64,000 bases of DNA, from positions 25,781,245-25,845,244 of the forward strand of contig NC_066316.1 in the NCBI RefSeq assembly GCF_022539315.1. Direction: 5' to 3'. Made by a program: the position numbers and the translations under genes. Each line of letters begins with the position of its first letter. Position 1 is the stretch's first letter. The notes beneath the pieces were generated by a model. The model was not told the origin of the DNA. It saw nothing but the letters and a program-made list of their open reading frames with translations, and did no database searches. Positions 1 to 13,800 of this stretch are shown here, piece after piece. The DNA comes from Serinus canaria (lineage: Eukaryota > Chordata > Aves > Passeriformes > Fringillidae).

Positions 1-1116
1 GCAAAGATTTATCAGTTACTTGCCTTACAGGGAGATCAATTTGATAAACTGATTTAGTTTTCCTTTAATATAAGCCATATATCCTGCAGGCACAAACATT
101 ACTTATCATAAAGCCCAGTTGCTGAGAGCTATTTGCAAAAGGACTATTTGTTCTTCTGAAAGCAGAACTCCAACACTTTCTCAGTGAAAGACATTTCTCC
201 AATCTAAACACTTTTAAAGAAAACATTAAAATAATCACTATCATCTTACACTAGACTGTTCCTGGACATTAGAAACTAAGTTGGTTCTAAAACCTTTTAG
301 GTTTTTTAACAGTACTCTATACATCAGATAATTCCCCTACAGGCACTTTCAAATTGACTGTACTCATTTATTGAGCACACTCGATGACAACCACCAGTCT
401 TGCTTTAGTTGAAAAAATTGAAAGACTTAAAACCCTTAAACTTGAATTCTTGCTCTTCTGAACTCTAAATTGACAAGTCACAATGCTTTAAAGCCTATAA
501 CCTGACCAGAACACACGTTACAGGCAATCATTAAAGCAAGTGCTGTATCATACAACTCACTAAAGGTTAATTTGATTCCTTTCCTTCTAATAATTCGTGA
601 CAGCAGGTTGGATTTATTTCAGAAGTGTAAGAGTTGGATCTAAGGTTTATGGTCATCTCTTAGCCACTGGCATCACAGTCAAACGTACCATTTTGCATTT
701 GGCAGGCAGCCAGCTGCCAGGGAGTGTGGGCAGGGTAAGACAGCAGCAGGGACAGGCATTCAGGGGAAGGCTCACAGGCAGCTAAGTGAAGGAATCTTGT
801 CTGTTTGGATATTGCTCTAAAGAGGAAAAGGCAGACTGCCAGAAGGGTAGACTTTCAACTCTCCTGCCAAGTACATTTGTTCAGATTGTTATTTGAAATG
901 AGTTATTAGCCATACACACTGTCACTCTAGTATCTTTTTTTAAAATGTGGCGTATCGCCCTATGAAACACTGGTGTATTTCTTACCACAGCTCCTAATCA
1001 CTAGTCATGACCTGTTTTCTCATTAAAAGATAAGGACTCACCTGAAAATGATCCAGAAATTACTTAACCCCTCTATCTAAGCCAATAAAAGTCCCCCAAA
1101 CACAGAAGAGCCTTAC
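1..1116 (-). other. Intron after exon 30, 5' part
   Basis: No LRPPRC C-terminal peptide could be read here in any minus frame, so this is intron sequence. The stretch at about 690-790 is more G-rich than its surroundings (CAGC/CAGG-rich), but nothing specific is recognised. Confidence 0.75.
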
Positions 1117-1240
1117 ATGCGTTTCACATCAAGGGCTTCATCAAGACAATTCTGTGCTAACAACGCTTTTATAAGGATGTCACAGGAACGATAACGGGAC
1201 TCATCCTTCTCCTGCATTCCACTGAAAATCGTGTAGGCCT
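1117..1240 (-). CDS. LRPPRC: LRPPRC exon 30
   Basis: It encodes [20 protein letters not shown] then [20 protein letters not shown] and R. It aligns with human AYDIFLNAKEQN through YFTQAMEVK (about 1050-1091) but is diverged. The acceptor is TCTTTTTTAG and the donor GTAAGG. It ends two bases into a codon, and the rest of the gene continues left of the window. Confidence 0.87.
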
Positions 1241-4200
1241 CTAAAAAAGAGTAAGAAAGCCAAAAGGAAATGTCATACTGCAAAAACGTTGATCACAGAA
1301 AGAAATCACCTATTCACTGAAAAAAGTCCATCTTAAATCTATGTATCCTTTGCTTACATTTTTAAGGCCAGAGCTGCGGATCACAGCTTGCTCAGAACTG
1401 CCTGTATACAAACAATCAACACACACTTCTACAGGAGAAAAAGTTTGCTACTGCTCTTCATTTATATCTGGCTGCTGCTTCAATATCAACATAGCTGGTT
1501 AGAAGGGGAAGACTCAGGATTTTTAAAGCAACACCTAATTCTGGGTTATACAGTTACAGTGTCTGGTGCATGATCACAACAGCATTTAACAAATAATATA
1601 GGAGGCGATTCCAATATGGGGAGATCAAATTATTTGGCTACGACAAGATTTATACAAAACATACAATTTACAAATATACAGATATTTAGCAAGTAAACTA
1701 CACTGCATTTGTTTGACTGATTAACAGTTTTATTTCATGCATTCACAATAACTGTCAGTGTATGAAAAGATGTTACCAAAAAGGGGGAAAAAATGATAAG
1801 CACAGTTTTCAGTCATTTATTTTTCTGAAACAAGATTATGCAGCTATAAACATGCAGCCAGAACTGCCATCCACGCTGTAACATATGCTAGAAAGCTGTG
1901 TTAAGAACCATGAATGATCTTTTACATCTAAACAGTGCTTACACGTTTCTTTTAATGACTCATAAAGTAATTCCTTTGCTAGTTCAAATCACAGCCACAG
2001 TAACCTTTAAAACTTATCAGAAATAGTTGGACTATCACTACAAATTTCACAGCTAAGCATTAAGCTTTTTTCTTCTACTTTCAAAGTAAAGATGAAGACA
2101 ACTCATTTGAATCCTAATGTCATAAGAAGCATTACACTAATTGCACTTAGTACAGTGTGTTATGGAATTTTAATCAAAACTGTTGGTATGCCTTTCAGTT
2201 TGCATCTTAAACTTCTTCAGCCAAAAAGTATACACAAAAACCTCCTGAAATGAAGGCACAGAAATGGCTGTGCATAGAATTTATTATTTACATCACACAG
2301 ATTCCTACACCAAGTTAATAATTAGAATTTCCAGAGCCACTCATAATCTACTTTGTATGCTTGAAACTTTGCTAAATATATATAGGAAGAGAGATAAAGG
2401 GTAACAGCATCTTAGTAAAAATTAAATTAATTTCTGTGCATTTCAGTTTCATGTATACAAGACAGTCTGACATTACAAGAGTAATTGCACTGTCAACCAA
2501 AAGAGCAATGAAAAAACAACAGGATCACATAAGAAAGGGCCTGAAATCCTCCACCACTTTTACTTGGAGGTCTGAAGCAAGTTTGGCCTGCAGCAAACTG
2601 ATGAATTCTCCTTATGTTTAGAAAATCCTACAAAAGCTCTGCTGTCTTCAGACTGAACTAAGATTTCACCCTGTGTTTAGATATTACTTTTATCAGTTGG
2701 GTACAGAAATAGACCTGGCCCCTAGTGGTCAAGATGTCAGGCATATGTTACTAACAATTATCACAGTCCATAACATGTAAGATCTCCTTCTACAAAGAAA
2801 TATATTTAATTTTCAGGTTTTACTGTAATGACTACTTCAATGAAGAATTAAAAATATTTCTATCCATTCTGTTGTGTATGTCAGTCCTATGATCATCCTG
2901 TTTAGATTTTTTCCTTAACTTCATTTTGCATCTCTGCAAGAAGCATGTTTGAAGCACACCTAGATCAATCTTGAATTAAGACATATCCCTGATCAGGTAT
3001 TATGAGCTTATTACTTCTTCAGATGGCATCTAAAATTATTAAAATATATTAGCATTCAAAAGAGAAATTTCTTGGTTTCAAAATCATATTGTGCTATACC
3101 AGCTATTTCAAGCAGAAAGATTTGTTAGAAAAGTGACAACTTGCCAAGAAAGTCTCAGTTCTCAAGACAGTCAAATCTGTTTCAGTAATTGTGACTGTTT
3201 GGGATATGTGTTACATGATCCCCTAGAGTCAAGTTCTCACACTGAGGAATCAAGACAAAGATGAAAATATGACTTTGCATAAATCAAGCACTTTGGAGAA
3301 CAGATTATCAAAACGTGTCAGACTTGGAAAGTTCATTGAAATAGTTACATAACTAGATTGTGTTAATCTTTTTCCCATCAAAAAGCTGCCCCATTACATT
3401 CACACCAAAATTACATGATACTGTTATATAAAAAAGGCAACAACTTAGGTTTTTTAGGTTTTTTCTAAGGCCAAGAGAACAGTTTTCCAAGAAGACAAAT
3501 TGTTTTCCAATATAGTTGGAACATTTTTTCCCCTTCATTCCCAATAGCTCTAGACCACCTTCTCTCAAATATTGCACCTTTAAATAAAAGAATATGCAGA
3601 AGTGATTTATTGCTAAGTTCAATATCCGAAGTTATCACAGAAGTATTATTTTACATTTTTGTTTTAAAGTCTCACTGTCAAGTCTAAGGCAGTTATTTAG
3701 TTTCCTCCTGCTCTTCACTTGATCATTTATGATATGAAAGGCACAGAACACTTTCCTAGTGAAAATGTAATGAAGTACATTCCCTTGATTTCATCTGATT
3801 TTCAATGAAAACATTTCTTCATTTCTCATCTTCTTATGATACCCAACAGTCACCAGCACGAAGAATTTCCAAATGTCTGCCATAATGCATGATTCTTAAT
3901 TTCATACACATAACATGGTACTGCACTACCAGTATGCAGAATGTCCAGACTCAACTTCGGACTGCTAATCTAAATAAACTGAATATTTAGACTGAGTAAC
4001 TCTAGATGATAATTTCACTAACAATATACGTTAAATGTCTGAATGACTGATACATTCTTCTTTTAAAAACTCAGAGCTTAAAAATCTGTGTCCAACCCAT
4101 AATATATACTGATTACACTTAGAGAAGAAAATTACTAGGTGTCTTGCATTTATAAATCTTCCTCATTCAGCAAAATTAATTTTTAAACCTACTGAATTCT

Positions 4201-7200
4201 ATTTTCTATACTGCTTTCAAGTGAGGTGCCTATTTATTTACTACAGTATAAATAAAGAAAATATGTATTTCCAGAATATTCAAATGCCCTGCATCTTGGA
4301 AAAGACCAGAAATCAACTAATTGGGACCAAGGCTTTTCTCAGTGAGGCAGAGAAACAGGACAAGAGGCAATGGGCAGAAACTGATGCACAGGAGGTTCCA
4401 CCTAAGTATGACTTGTGCTGGTGACTGGAACGGACTGCCCAGAGAGGTTGTGGAGTCTCATCACTGGAGATATTCAAGGATCCTGTTCCATGTGCTCAAG
4501 GATGAGACTGCCTGAGCAAAAAGGCTGGACCAAATGATCCACTCTTCCAAGCTGACACATTCAGGGATTCTGTGATTTCCTCCCCATTTTTTAAGGCCCA
4601 GTAAAGCTATTTCTTCATCTGTTGCCCTGCTTTGGGATGAGATGGATAGGAATGGATTTCCAATGATTAATCACAGACCAAATCAAAGGAATGGCACTGA
4701 CCCACAACTCTGCTGTTCTATATACAAAGGCAAACGTCCAGGCAGAAATTAATTCTGTTTTTAGCAGAGACTGGGAAGTTTGCACAGAAGAGCTCTGCAG
4801 TTAATTGAAATCTTAAAATTAACATGGCAGGGGTTTTCAGTTTACCTTTTGCTTTATTTTTCTTGCAAAGCATCTGTATTTTCATTTCTTCCCCAGCAGC
4901 AGCACTGCTGCTATCTTCAGGCCTATCCTTTAAAAGAAACGAACATTTAAATTACTGTAATGATAACTGTTAGTTTTTTTAGTAAAAAGAAATATATTCA
5001 TAAGTGCTGTTAGCTAGGAAAGGTAAACTTCACTTACCTTAGGTACCTCAAATGGAACAACCTGACCATTTTTCTCAAATATACGAGCAAGTAAAATTAG
5101 TGTCTTCTCACGAGGAACAATATTTTCTTCTTGAATTTTAGTCCAAATACCTTCAGCCTTTCCCCAGTCCTTTTTGCTTTCTGAAACAAGATTAAAATCT
5201 TCAGATGAAAGCACATTTAAAATACACATCCATATCCAAGGTGATTGAAAATCTTGGGAAAATAATTCATCAATTAATCAGGTGCTTCTGCTTCATATGA
5301 TCATCTATTTGAAGATTTAAAATATTTTCCTATATTGAGGATGCCAGAAAAGACCCCAAGGATTGTACAAATTTTCAGATACATAAGAAATCAGCTCAAA
5401 AGTACTGATCATTGTTCTAGACTGGTAATTTAAATTTATATATGCATCACTGTACACAATTGCAAATAAACAGAAATCTGGACTTCATGAAAGAAAATAG
5501 TTAACTACCATTTAACTACCTAGAGCATGTGCCTTCCTGTTGCCTTTACATTTTCTAGCTTTGTAGTCTCCAATTGTGAAGCATTTATGACTCTCAGTCA
5601 TTATTGATTTACACCCTGGTAAAAATGAGCTCTCTAAAGCAGGAGCATCCTTCTCAATAAACTGCATTGGCATTTCATTCAAATCAGGTTTTGCTCTACT
5701 GCTATACATGCAAATCCTGTAAATTCTTTGCTGACTCAAGAGTCAGTCTCTCCTCACAAGTGCACAGCAAAGGGCAGAAGGTGACATTTGAAAGCTACTG
5801 GAATGGAGTACTGGAGAATGATCAAATCCTGGATCAGGCTGTTCAGAAAGGCTCTTTGATCTCCACTGTTGGAGGTACCCAAACCTTTACTAAACAAGGC
5901 TTTGATGTGATCTGACTTTGGAGCTATCCTAGCTCCAGGAAATGGCCTAGGCCTAAACTCCTGAGGTTTTCTCCAGTATAAATTATTCTGTGATAATCCA
6001 ATCCCTGTTTTCAGCATTTTTGATTACTGCTTGGACTTGATGGTAGGGTTTTTTTATATGCTTAAAATAGATCTGAAGTTATGGTTTTAGTACACAATGA
6101 CAGTCCTGCTGTAGCTGTGCATGGGGCAGCTTTGATAAGTAATCTAAAATGGTCAAAAGCAGGATTATGCATGGCTTTTGTCTTTCATGCTGACAGAACC
6201 CCACAAATGTTTTCCACTTCTCTGAATAGATGGAATTGGTTCTGTCTTCTGAAAGAAGACTGAAGATTTTGCATGACAGAATTTGATGAATTGTATCTTC
6301 TTAGATTCTCTTCCTAGCAGGCACACTGTCAGACTTAGTCACTGCCAGAGGTGAACAGGATGAGTGGAGAAATAGGAAGGTTCTCTCCCTGTTGAGACAA
6401 GATTGATTTTCAGGCCTGCTTGATTTTTGATGGTGAACCAGTATGTGTAAAGCCAGACTTAGGTAATGCTACAGTTTTCTCTGAAGCTTTCCAAGTCTTC
6501 AGGAAATGAAAAGCAGCAAAATTCTCACGGGGTCCCTGGTCACATTTTTTTGTGTAAGTACTCATGTCTTCAGCTACTGTAGCAAAATGCAGTAGGGAAG
6601 AGGCTTGCATCAATAGTCTCACCCAACCAAAAACATATATAGAGAATAGCCTAAAATTACTTAAAATTCAAAAGCAAGTTTTCCAGACATATCAAGCACC
6701 TGTAATGGCTCAATAAAATATATACATATATGTACACACATTACTGAAGTACACAGAAATCCCTACAATGCTTTCTGTCCCAATTTACTCTGTAGTGCTC
6801 CATACCCATTCTCAACACAAGGTATTTTTTCAATACTTTAAAATAAATCTCCAAAATTTTAATCCTTTATAATACACTGAATGACAAAACCAACACAGAC
6901 TGAAAACCACAGAAAAGAGGAATGAAAATCTCATCGATACATCCTACACTAATTCTGCAGCACAGAAATGAAATTTCAGTTTTCAAAACTATTTCATGAC
7001 TATAAAGGATGCAAAAGTTAGGTTGTGGCTTGGGAAAAATAAGTAAATTTTAAAAATATATGCACGTTAAAGAACCAGATCCTATTACAGGAGACTCCAA
7101 ATTTTTATCAGTTATGAAGATAATAGATGTACAGGCTTTCTTCTCTAGGCACAGTGAAAGCCAAAACAGAATTAACTTTCAAATTATAACAGCAGACAAT

Positions 7201-10200
7201 AGCATGGATTGGAAAACTTGTACTACATAAGTCTATATATTACATCCATCCATCCACACACCCTGTACTGAGTGTTCAGGTATGCAGATGAAAAAAAACC
7301 AAACCCTTGACATCTCCTCCTGCACAAGATGCCTTAGAAATGGTAGCCAGACTAATTGTGTATCCAGATATAGCTTCTCTCCAGGTAATGTCCAGGTTAT
7401 GTCCCATCTCCAATCACAAAGGATAGCAGATTACAAACATGGGTAAGATCTCAAGCTCACTTACCACACAGTTCGAGCAGGTGGTAGTACATCTCATCTC
7501 TATCACATTCAAACAGATTTCGAGTTGATTCTACCAACTGTTCCAAAGTTTCCATCTTCAAAAAGAAGGAAGAGCTCAGTTATACCTCAGCCAAACAACT
7601 ACTTTTCTAGATATGTGTCCATACATGTGTGTGCATTCAGCTAAAACAGTATTTAAGTATACACCAGCATTAAGTTCACCTCACCAGCCTGTCACATGTC
7701 CTCTCACAAACAAAAATCAAGTGAGAAAATACTTCAAAACAATTTTTCTTGGAATAAAATGACAGTTCCATAGAACACATCATACAAGTCATACCTGTTT
7801 ATTTGATATACACTTTTTTGCAAACCACTTCAATCTTCCTGAGTGTGCTCTCAAGCCAGGAGTCTGTAAAATATTTCCACAAGAAATACATTACTGCACA
7901 TAGAACATTCTAAGGGAAAATAAAAATAATACAGGTATTCATAACGAAACTTCATAGCTATTGTCTGTTTTTTGAAATCTAAATGAAACTACAAGCTCAC
8001 AAATAATCATGTTAAGTTGCATTTATGAGACATTAAAATTGCAGTCATCTTATTCAAGACAGCCTCTTTTTTGGTTGAACACTGCTGAGGGAGTTCATTA
8101 AAAATACACTTCAGATGAACTGAAACATTAAATAACTTCTATCATCACATTAATAGGGTATTATTGCTGCTACCTATAGTAATCCTTTGTATTACTCCAG
8201 GTAAAGAATTACACCAAATGTTTCCAAACTGTCTTCACAATGGAATACTTGTTTTCAGCACTGCTGCAACTTAGCAAGTAGAGAACCATGTTTCTGAACT
8301 GCACCATCACCATACTGGTGATGCCACTATACTGTACAGATGCCAGGAATAGTAACTGCAGGGCAATTCCTACTCCAGAACAGAAGGCTGTAGATTTACT
8401 CTTAAAGCTAAGACACTTAAGGTTTGCCCTTATGTGTGTATACACAAAGGAACTGATGTGTAATTGTCAGCATGCCACAGTTCTTTGTGTTACTGACTTT
8501 TCCAGGTTGTGAGCCTTTGCTTATTCATTCCTCTGGTCAAGCAGACTGCAGCTACATGGTAGCTACATAGGCTCAAAGGAAAGGTTTCAATCCTTGAAAC
8601 TCCATCTGGTGTAGAAAACCACATTGTGCCTTCCCAGCACCATATGCCATAATCAAAACAGCAGTTCCTCAACTTAAGTAAATTCTTAAATAAAGACAGG
8701 AAAAGTCAAATTTGTCAAAAAGACATGTTGTATGTTCTACCTACTCATGTCCAACATATCTAAAAAAGGTTACAGCAAAATGTGTGCAAAGCATCCATCA
8801 TTTTTACCTCTTGGCTTTCCCTCCCATAGATACTTGGATTTCCTGGCTTTACACTACCTTGTCTTAGTACAAATATTATCTACAGAGTGGACCCTGTTTT
8901 TTATTTCACATTAAGCTTAAAGTAATTCCAAGGAAATGTCTGTTCACCCCTACAGAGAAAAATATGTTTTGACTCTTGAAGGCTTTTAGGTTTTAATATT
9001 GTAAGAAATCTCTACAGTTTAAATGTGAAGTGCAAGTTAAAAAATTTGAATGCCAGTTTGCACAAAAGAGGCAGTTTTAACAAAATGCTGTGAGAAATAT
9101 TAAGTTTCAGTTGCAAAACAGTGGAAACAATTACTATTGGAAATGTGAATTTACCTTCTCTCTTTTTAACACAGATAATTTCCTTTTCCCGTATTCTCCA
9201 AGCACAGAATTACTACCCTTGCATCTTTCTGAAATAATTTAGCATACACCAGAGAACCAGCATGCAAAATTTCAGTGAAAACTCTAAAATTTTGCTAAAT
9301 ATATAGCAAACAGTGTTCTGCTGAGTAAATGGTTGGCCATATAATCCTATCAATTACCCAACCATTCAATGAAGTCAATGTAAGGGTTTGCTAAAAACAG
9401 GATGCTAATCCCACAGCTCCTCATCATGGAGCATCTCTGGGTGTTTAGCTATGCTGTTAGAATAGTCTCAGCCCAGAAGGTTACAGAAAAATTGTGTCTT
9501 GCCACATATTCAAAGTGGTATATATAAACAGAGCTTTCCAGGTACATGCTTTTTTTCCAATTAGTTATTTGTTTGGGTTTTTTCCCCTCCCCACAGTTAC
9601 TTATCGGTACCTGTTCAGTGCTTTTTTTAAGAGCTACCAAGCAGTTTCACATAAAATATGCTGAAAACTAAGTCAAGAATTAACATCTTACACAACAGGC
9701 TCTTGATACACAACAGGCTCTTGAAAATGAAAAAGAAAGAAGTATGTTGCCTGCATTTGCAGCTAATCCTCTTTAGGACATGGTAAAATTCAAATGCTGA
9801 ATTCACTTACAACTTCCAATATCACTGCTGATCCGAATGCCAATGAACTCAACAGCTCGAAAGCTACAAACTTTTTATAGTAAATCCTTCCCTGTTCAGA
9901 AATGATTGATGTGTCTGTCACTACAAGGACAGCTGAGTTATACAACAGATATCCTTGTGTTTCATTTTGAAATTGAGAAGTGTTTTCACATACTGCAGGT
10001 CTCAATCATCAAAAGAACATCTAGGTCAGATTAACTAAATCTCCAGGGCTTGCCTGATAGTCCATATTTGTAGCTTATCCTTTACAATCTTAGGGAATTT
10101 TAAACATTGCATTTAGCAGCAAACAGTGTTTCTACGATACAGCAGACTAAAATAAAGAATAACAGAATGCAAGGAATAAAGAAAAATTAAGTAAAAAACT

Positions 10201-10761
10201 ATAATTACTCTTCCAATTCCCAGTTACAATTTTGATCTTGCTTGTTTCAATAGACTAAATTAAAAAAATAAATCTATATTGAGTGGTTTCTTTGTTTTGT
10301 TGGGTTTTTTTGAGAGTCTCATGCAATTCATCCAGCATATAAACCAAACACAGATTTCTGACTTTTACATTCTTTTGAAATATAAGACTGTTGTACTGTA
10401 CCAAATCAAACCTTGTTATCCTCTCTGTAACAGTAACTACAGAAGAATATAAAATGTCAGGAAACACAGCAATACTTTCCCTTTAGTGCTCTTCCACTCT
10501 CCAGCTACCTGAGGTTCAGTGGATCACACTGGTTATACTAAGTTATTTCTCTTCCATGAGCTTTTCTAGTTGCCCCTGAAACCCATTAAGATTTATCACA
10601 TACATAAGATCTTTTGGCAACGGGTTGCCTCCACCACCTTCTGCAGAGAACAACCAACATACTACCACTTTTGATTGTTTTCAGCATAACTTCAACTAGC
10701 TTGGATTTTGTATTAGAAGACAATATACAATTGATTTTTCTTTATTATCTCAATTTCATAC

Positions 10762-10808
<47 letters not shown>

Positions 10809-13800
10809 AAAAATTCCCTGACTCTTCTCTAGGCTAAGCAGAATTCAGCTACTTCATTGTATCTCCTACAGAAGTCAGGCCAGAGTTTTGATCAAAACTT
10901 ACACATGATGTAATTCCTGGGGGTGTCCTCCACAGGGCCAGGAGGGGCACTCAATGATGCTGATGGGCCCCTTCCAACTCAGCATATTCTGTGGTTCTAT
11001 GACAATCACACTTATTCTACACTTATACCCACACCAAAGAACTCTCGTCAAGCAGCAATAAAAATCATTCAACAGTCCTAACACACTGAAAGCATTTGAT
11101 TTGTTCTCCTCCTTCTGAGAACCAGTCACTTCAAGTGATTGAAGGGGTCCAATCAGCAAATTTTCTGTACTAACAGTTTTATTTGAGCTAATTTCTACCT
11201 ATTACCACTGAAAGAAAACGGATTGTCTGGAAAAATAGTGACCTGTCAGAGAGGAATCTATGAGATGTTTTTCCAGATTTTAAAATAACAATAGAAATAT
11301 TCAAATTCTGTTTACACTAGTATTCTGTAACTGCTACAGCCAAGAGAGCCATACTGGTTTTTTAAAAAGTTTAAAAAATTACAAAAGACATATGAAAATA
11401 TTTATTTCCTCCTCTCTACTTGCCTAAACCAAACTTTTTCTCTTTAAGCACAAAACTTACAGATAAAAAGCACAAAAGACAACATACAGACCAGAAGCCC
11501 TGAGTCCTTTTCAAAAAGATGATTTTAAGCAAACTAAGAGTTGAGAACTGTCCTAAAACAGTGCCACTTTTGCTGGCTTAGGTTGCAGAACTGTTTAAAA
11601 ACCAGCAGCAGCATTTTTCATTTGGCATATATGTGACATGAGATGGAGAGCTTCTGTTTTAACCTTGCAACACTGCACATTCACAAATGACTGTTCCTGT
11701 TTGGCAAAATAATTCTTACATACAGCAGTCAACTTATTTCTAGCCTTTCATAACTGCACTTTGAATAACACATCAATTCTAACCATTCAAGTCTAACCCC
11801 AACCACCTTACTTAGTTTATATTTACTTCAAAATTTCTGCATTTTGTTTGCAAAAAGTTCTTTTCTTAGGGAAATAGTTCTACTATGGTCACTAATTCAA
11901 ACACATTGGAAAGAAACAGCCAAATTTTATAAAAGCCATCCATGTTGCACTTCCCAATGGTATTCTTTGGAAGGACAGATCCATTCATTCCTCTCTTTGC
12001 AGCTAAAAAATCCAGTTATAGTAAGAGACAGCTAATGCTGCTAAAGGAAGAAGAACATTTCATGAAGAGTTACATCAGCAGCAATAACAGACTTATGCTA
12101 CCAGTACCAGAACCAGTTACTGAGATTGAGATGCCAAAGCAATGTCTTGCAGGAAAATGCGTTACTGCTCCGAGCAGACAGCCTTGGGCAGACAGCTATA
12201 AGAACTGATGTGTGTCATTCCTAACAGCTCTCTCCAACATAAGCACCACAGAAAACAGAACACTTGATGGGAAGTTCTTAATTTAAAGACAGATTTTTTC
12301 CCTGATTCCACAAAAATGTCTATGAAAATCTCACTAATTCCATACAGCTTTAATGAAGCCTGGGATATTTGTGCATGGCAGGTTATTTGAACAAAGCTGT
12401 TTACAACATAAACATTAGATGTTTTCCTTGAATCTTCCCCTAGGTTAAAACTTGTGGCAGAAGTCCTCACTTCTACAAAGCAGTAGGTGCACTTCTTAAT
12501 CAGAAAGTTAGAATAACACATATAAAATTTCTGTACCTTATGCAGCCATCCTAGTCTAGCTATTGAATGAGATAGTTAAAACCATCTTACATTTCTATTA
12601 TTTTTTTTGCTGCTAAACACTTCTTTACTTTCAAATAACAATGCACTAGTTTTTTAAAAATACCAATTAACATATTTACATTATTTTTAAAAACAATCTT
12701 ACATCTTGAGTTCATATGTATGCAGGTATGCCACTTTGCTGTATTTCTTTCACTACAGTCATCATAGCAAAGTCCAAGTGAAGTATCATTGTTGAATATG
12801 CAGTAAAAAAACCCCTATTTTGATTATTGGCTGTGAACTTTTATGCAATAGTCCAGAAGCTCACAAAAGATCCAGCTTTAGAGACTGAGTAATCTAAACA
12901 TAATCTGTGCATCAAAAAGCATCTTTCCTGTTGCAATCATATCAACTGCCCAATAAAACATACCAGAGCTCTTCTAGCTCAGCTTTTATTTAAGTCATTG
13001 TACTACCAGGATGGCATTACAGCTACAGCTGTTTATGGCTGGCAATGGAAGCAATACTTTTTCTACAAGGTCATTTTCCACTTGGAAAGAAGTTTAGTTC
13101 TCAGTGATTTAAAAAAGAGCTTCTTTGGTGATGGCACAGGAAGACACCCTCACTCACTTTACTCTTTCTAAACAAAAGAAAACCTTGCAAACTCTCTAAA
13201 AAATGTGTAATTTCTTTTTTTCTTTATAAGCAACTTTGCCCAGAAATAAATATGACTAAACAAAATACAACTCCTATAACAAGCAATTCTTTAAAGAGAA
13301 ACTCATCTAAAATATGTGGACTGTTGTTCAACTTTTTGGGCAAGAGATAACTGTATGTAAGCTTGAAAACAATTATATCTGTACCTTAAATATGTCTACT
13401 TTTCATATTTGATAATGAGGGCAAGTACTGTAATGCAGTACTGGAATACTGAAACTTATGAGCTGCTCCACTGCAAGTCATGCCTTCAAAGCCTACTCAG
13501 CTAATGTGTATTTGATATTTTATTTGCAGTACCAGATATTTAATGAAAGACAAAGGGACACATGCCTACACATCTATCCTCACTAACTATTCTCCTGAGA
13601 CTGATGAAAATTCAAACTAATTTTCTCCTCTCTGCCTATCCTACAATCACACAAGGTAGCAACCAGTCAACTTCTTCTAGGTCACTTTGATGTAAAAAGC
13701 AGTAGTAGTTCCCAGTAAGAAAATACAAAGTTTACAGTCTCCACTGGGAAAGTTTGTACTGTTGGTTTGTGGCTTTTTTCCTCCTACATACGTATTTGCT

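Noticed and set aside
4221..4515. Overlapping plus-strand open frames near 4.2-4.5 kb
   Set aside because: They read through the CR1 3' tail, which is non-coding 3' sequence of the element.
12162..12521. 119-codon minus-strand open frame in the 12.3 kb intron
   Set aside because: It has no recognisable domain, a composition typical of translated AT-rich intron, and no splice or codon signal linking it to LRPPRC. The human protein is contiguous across this intron.
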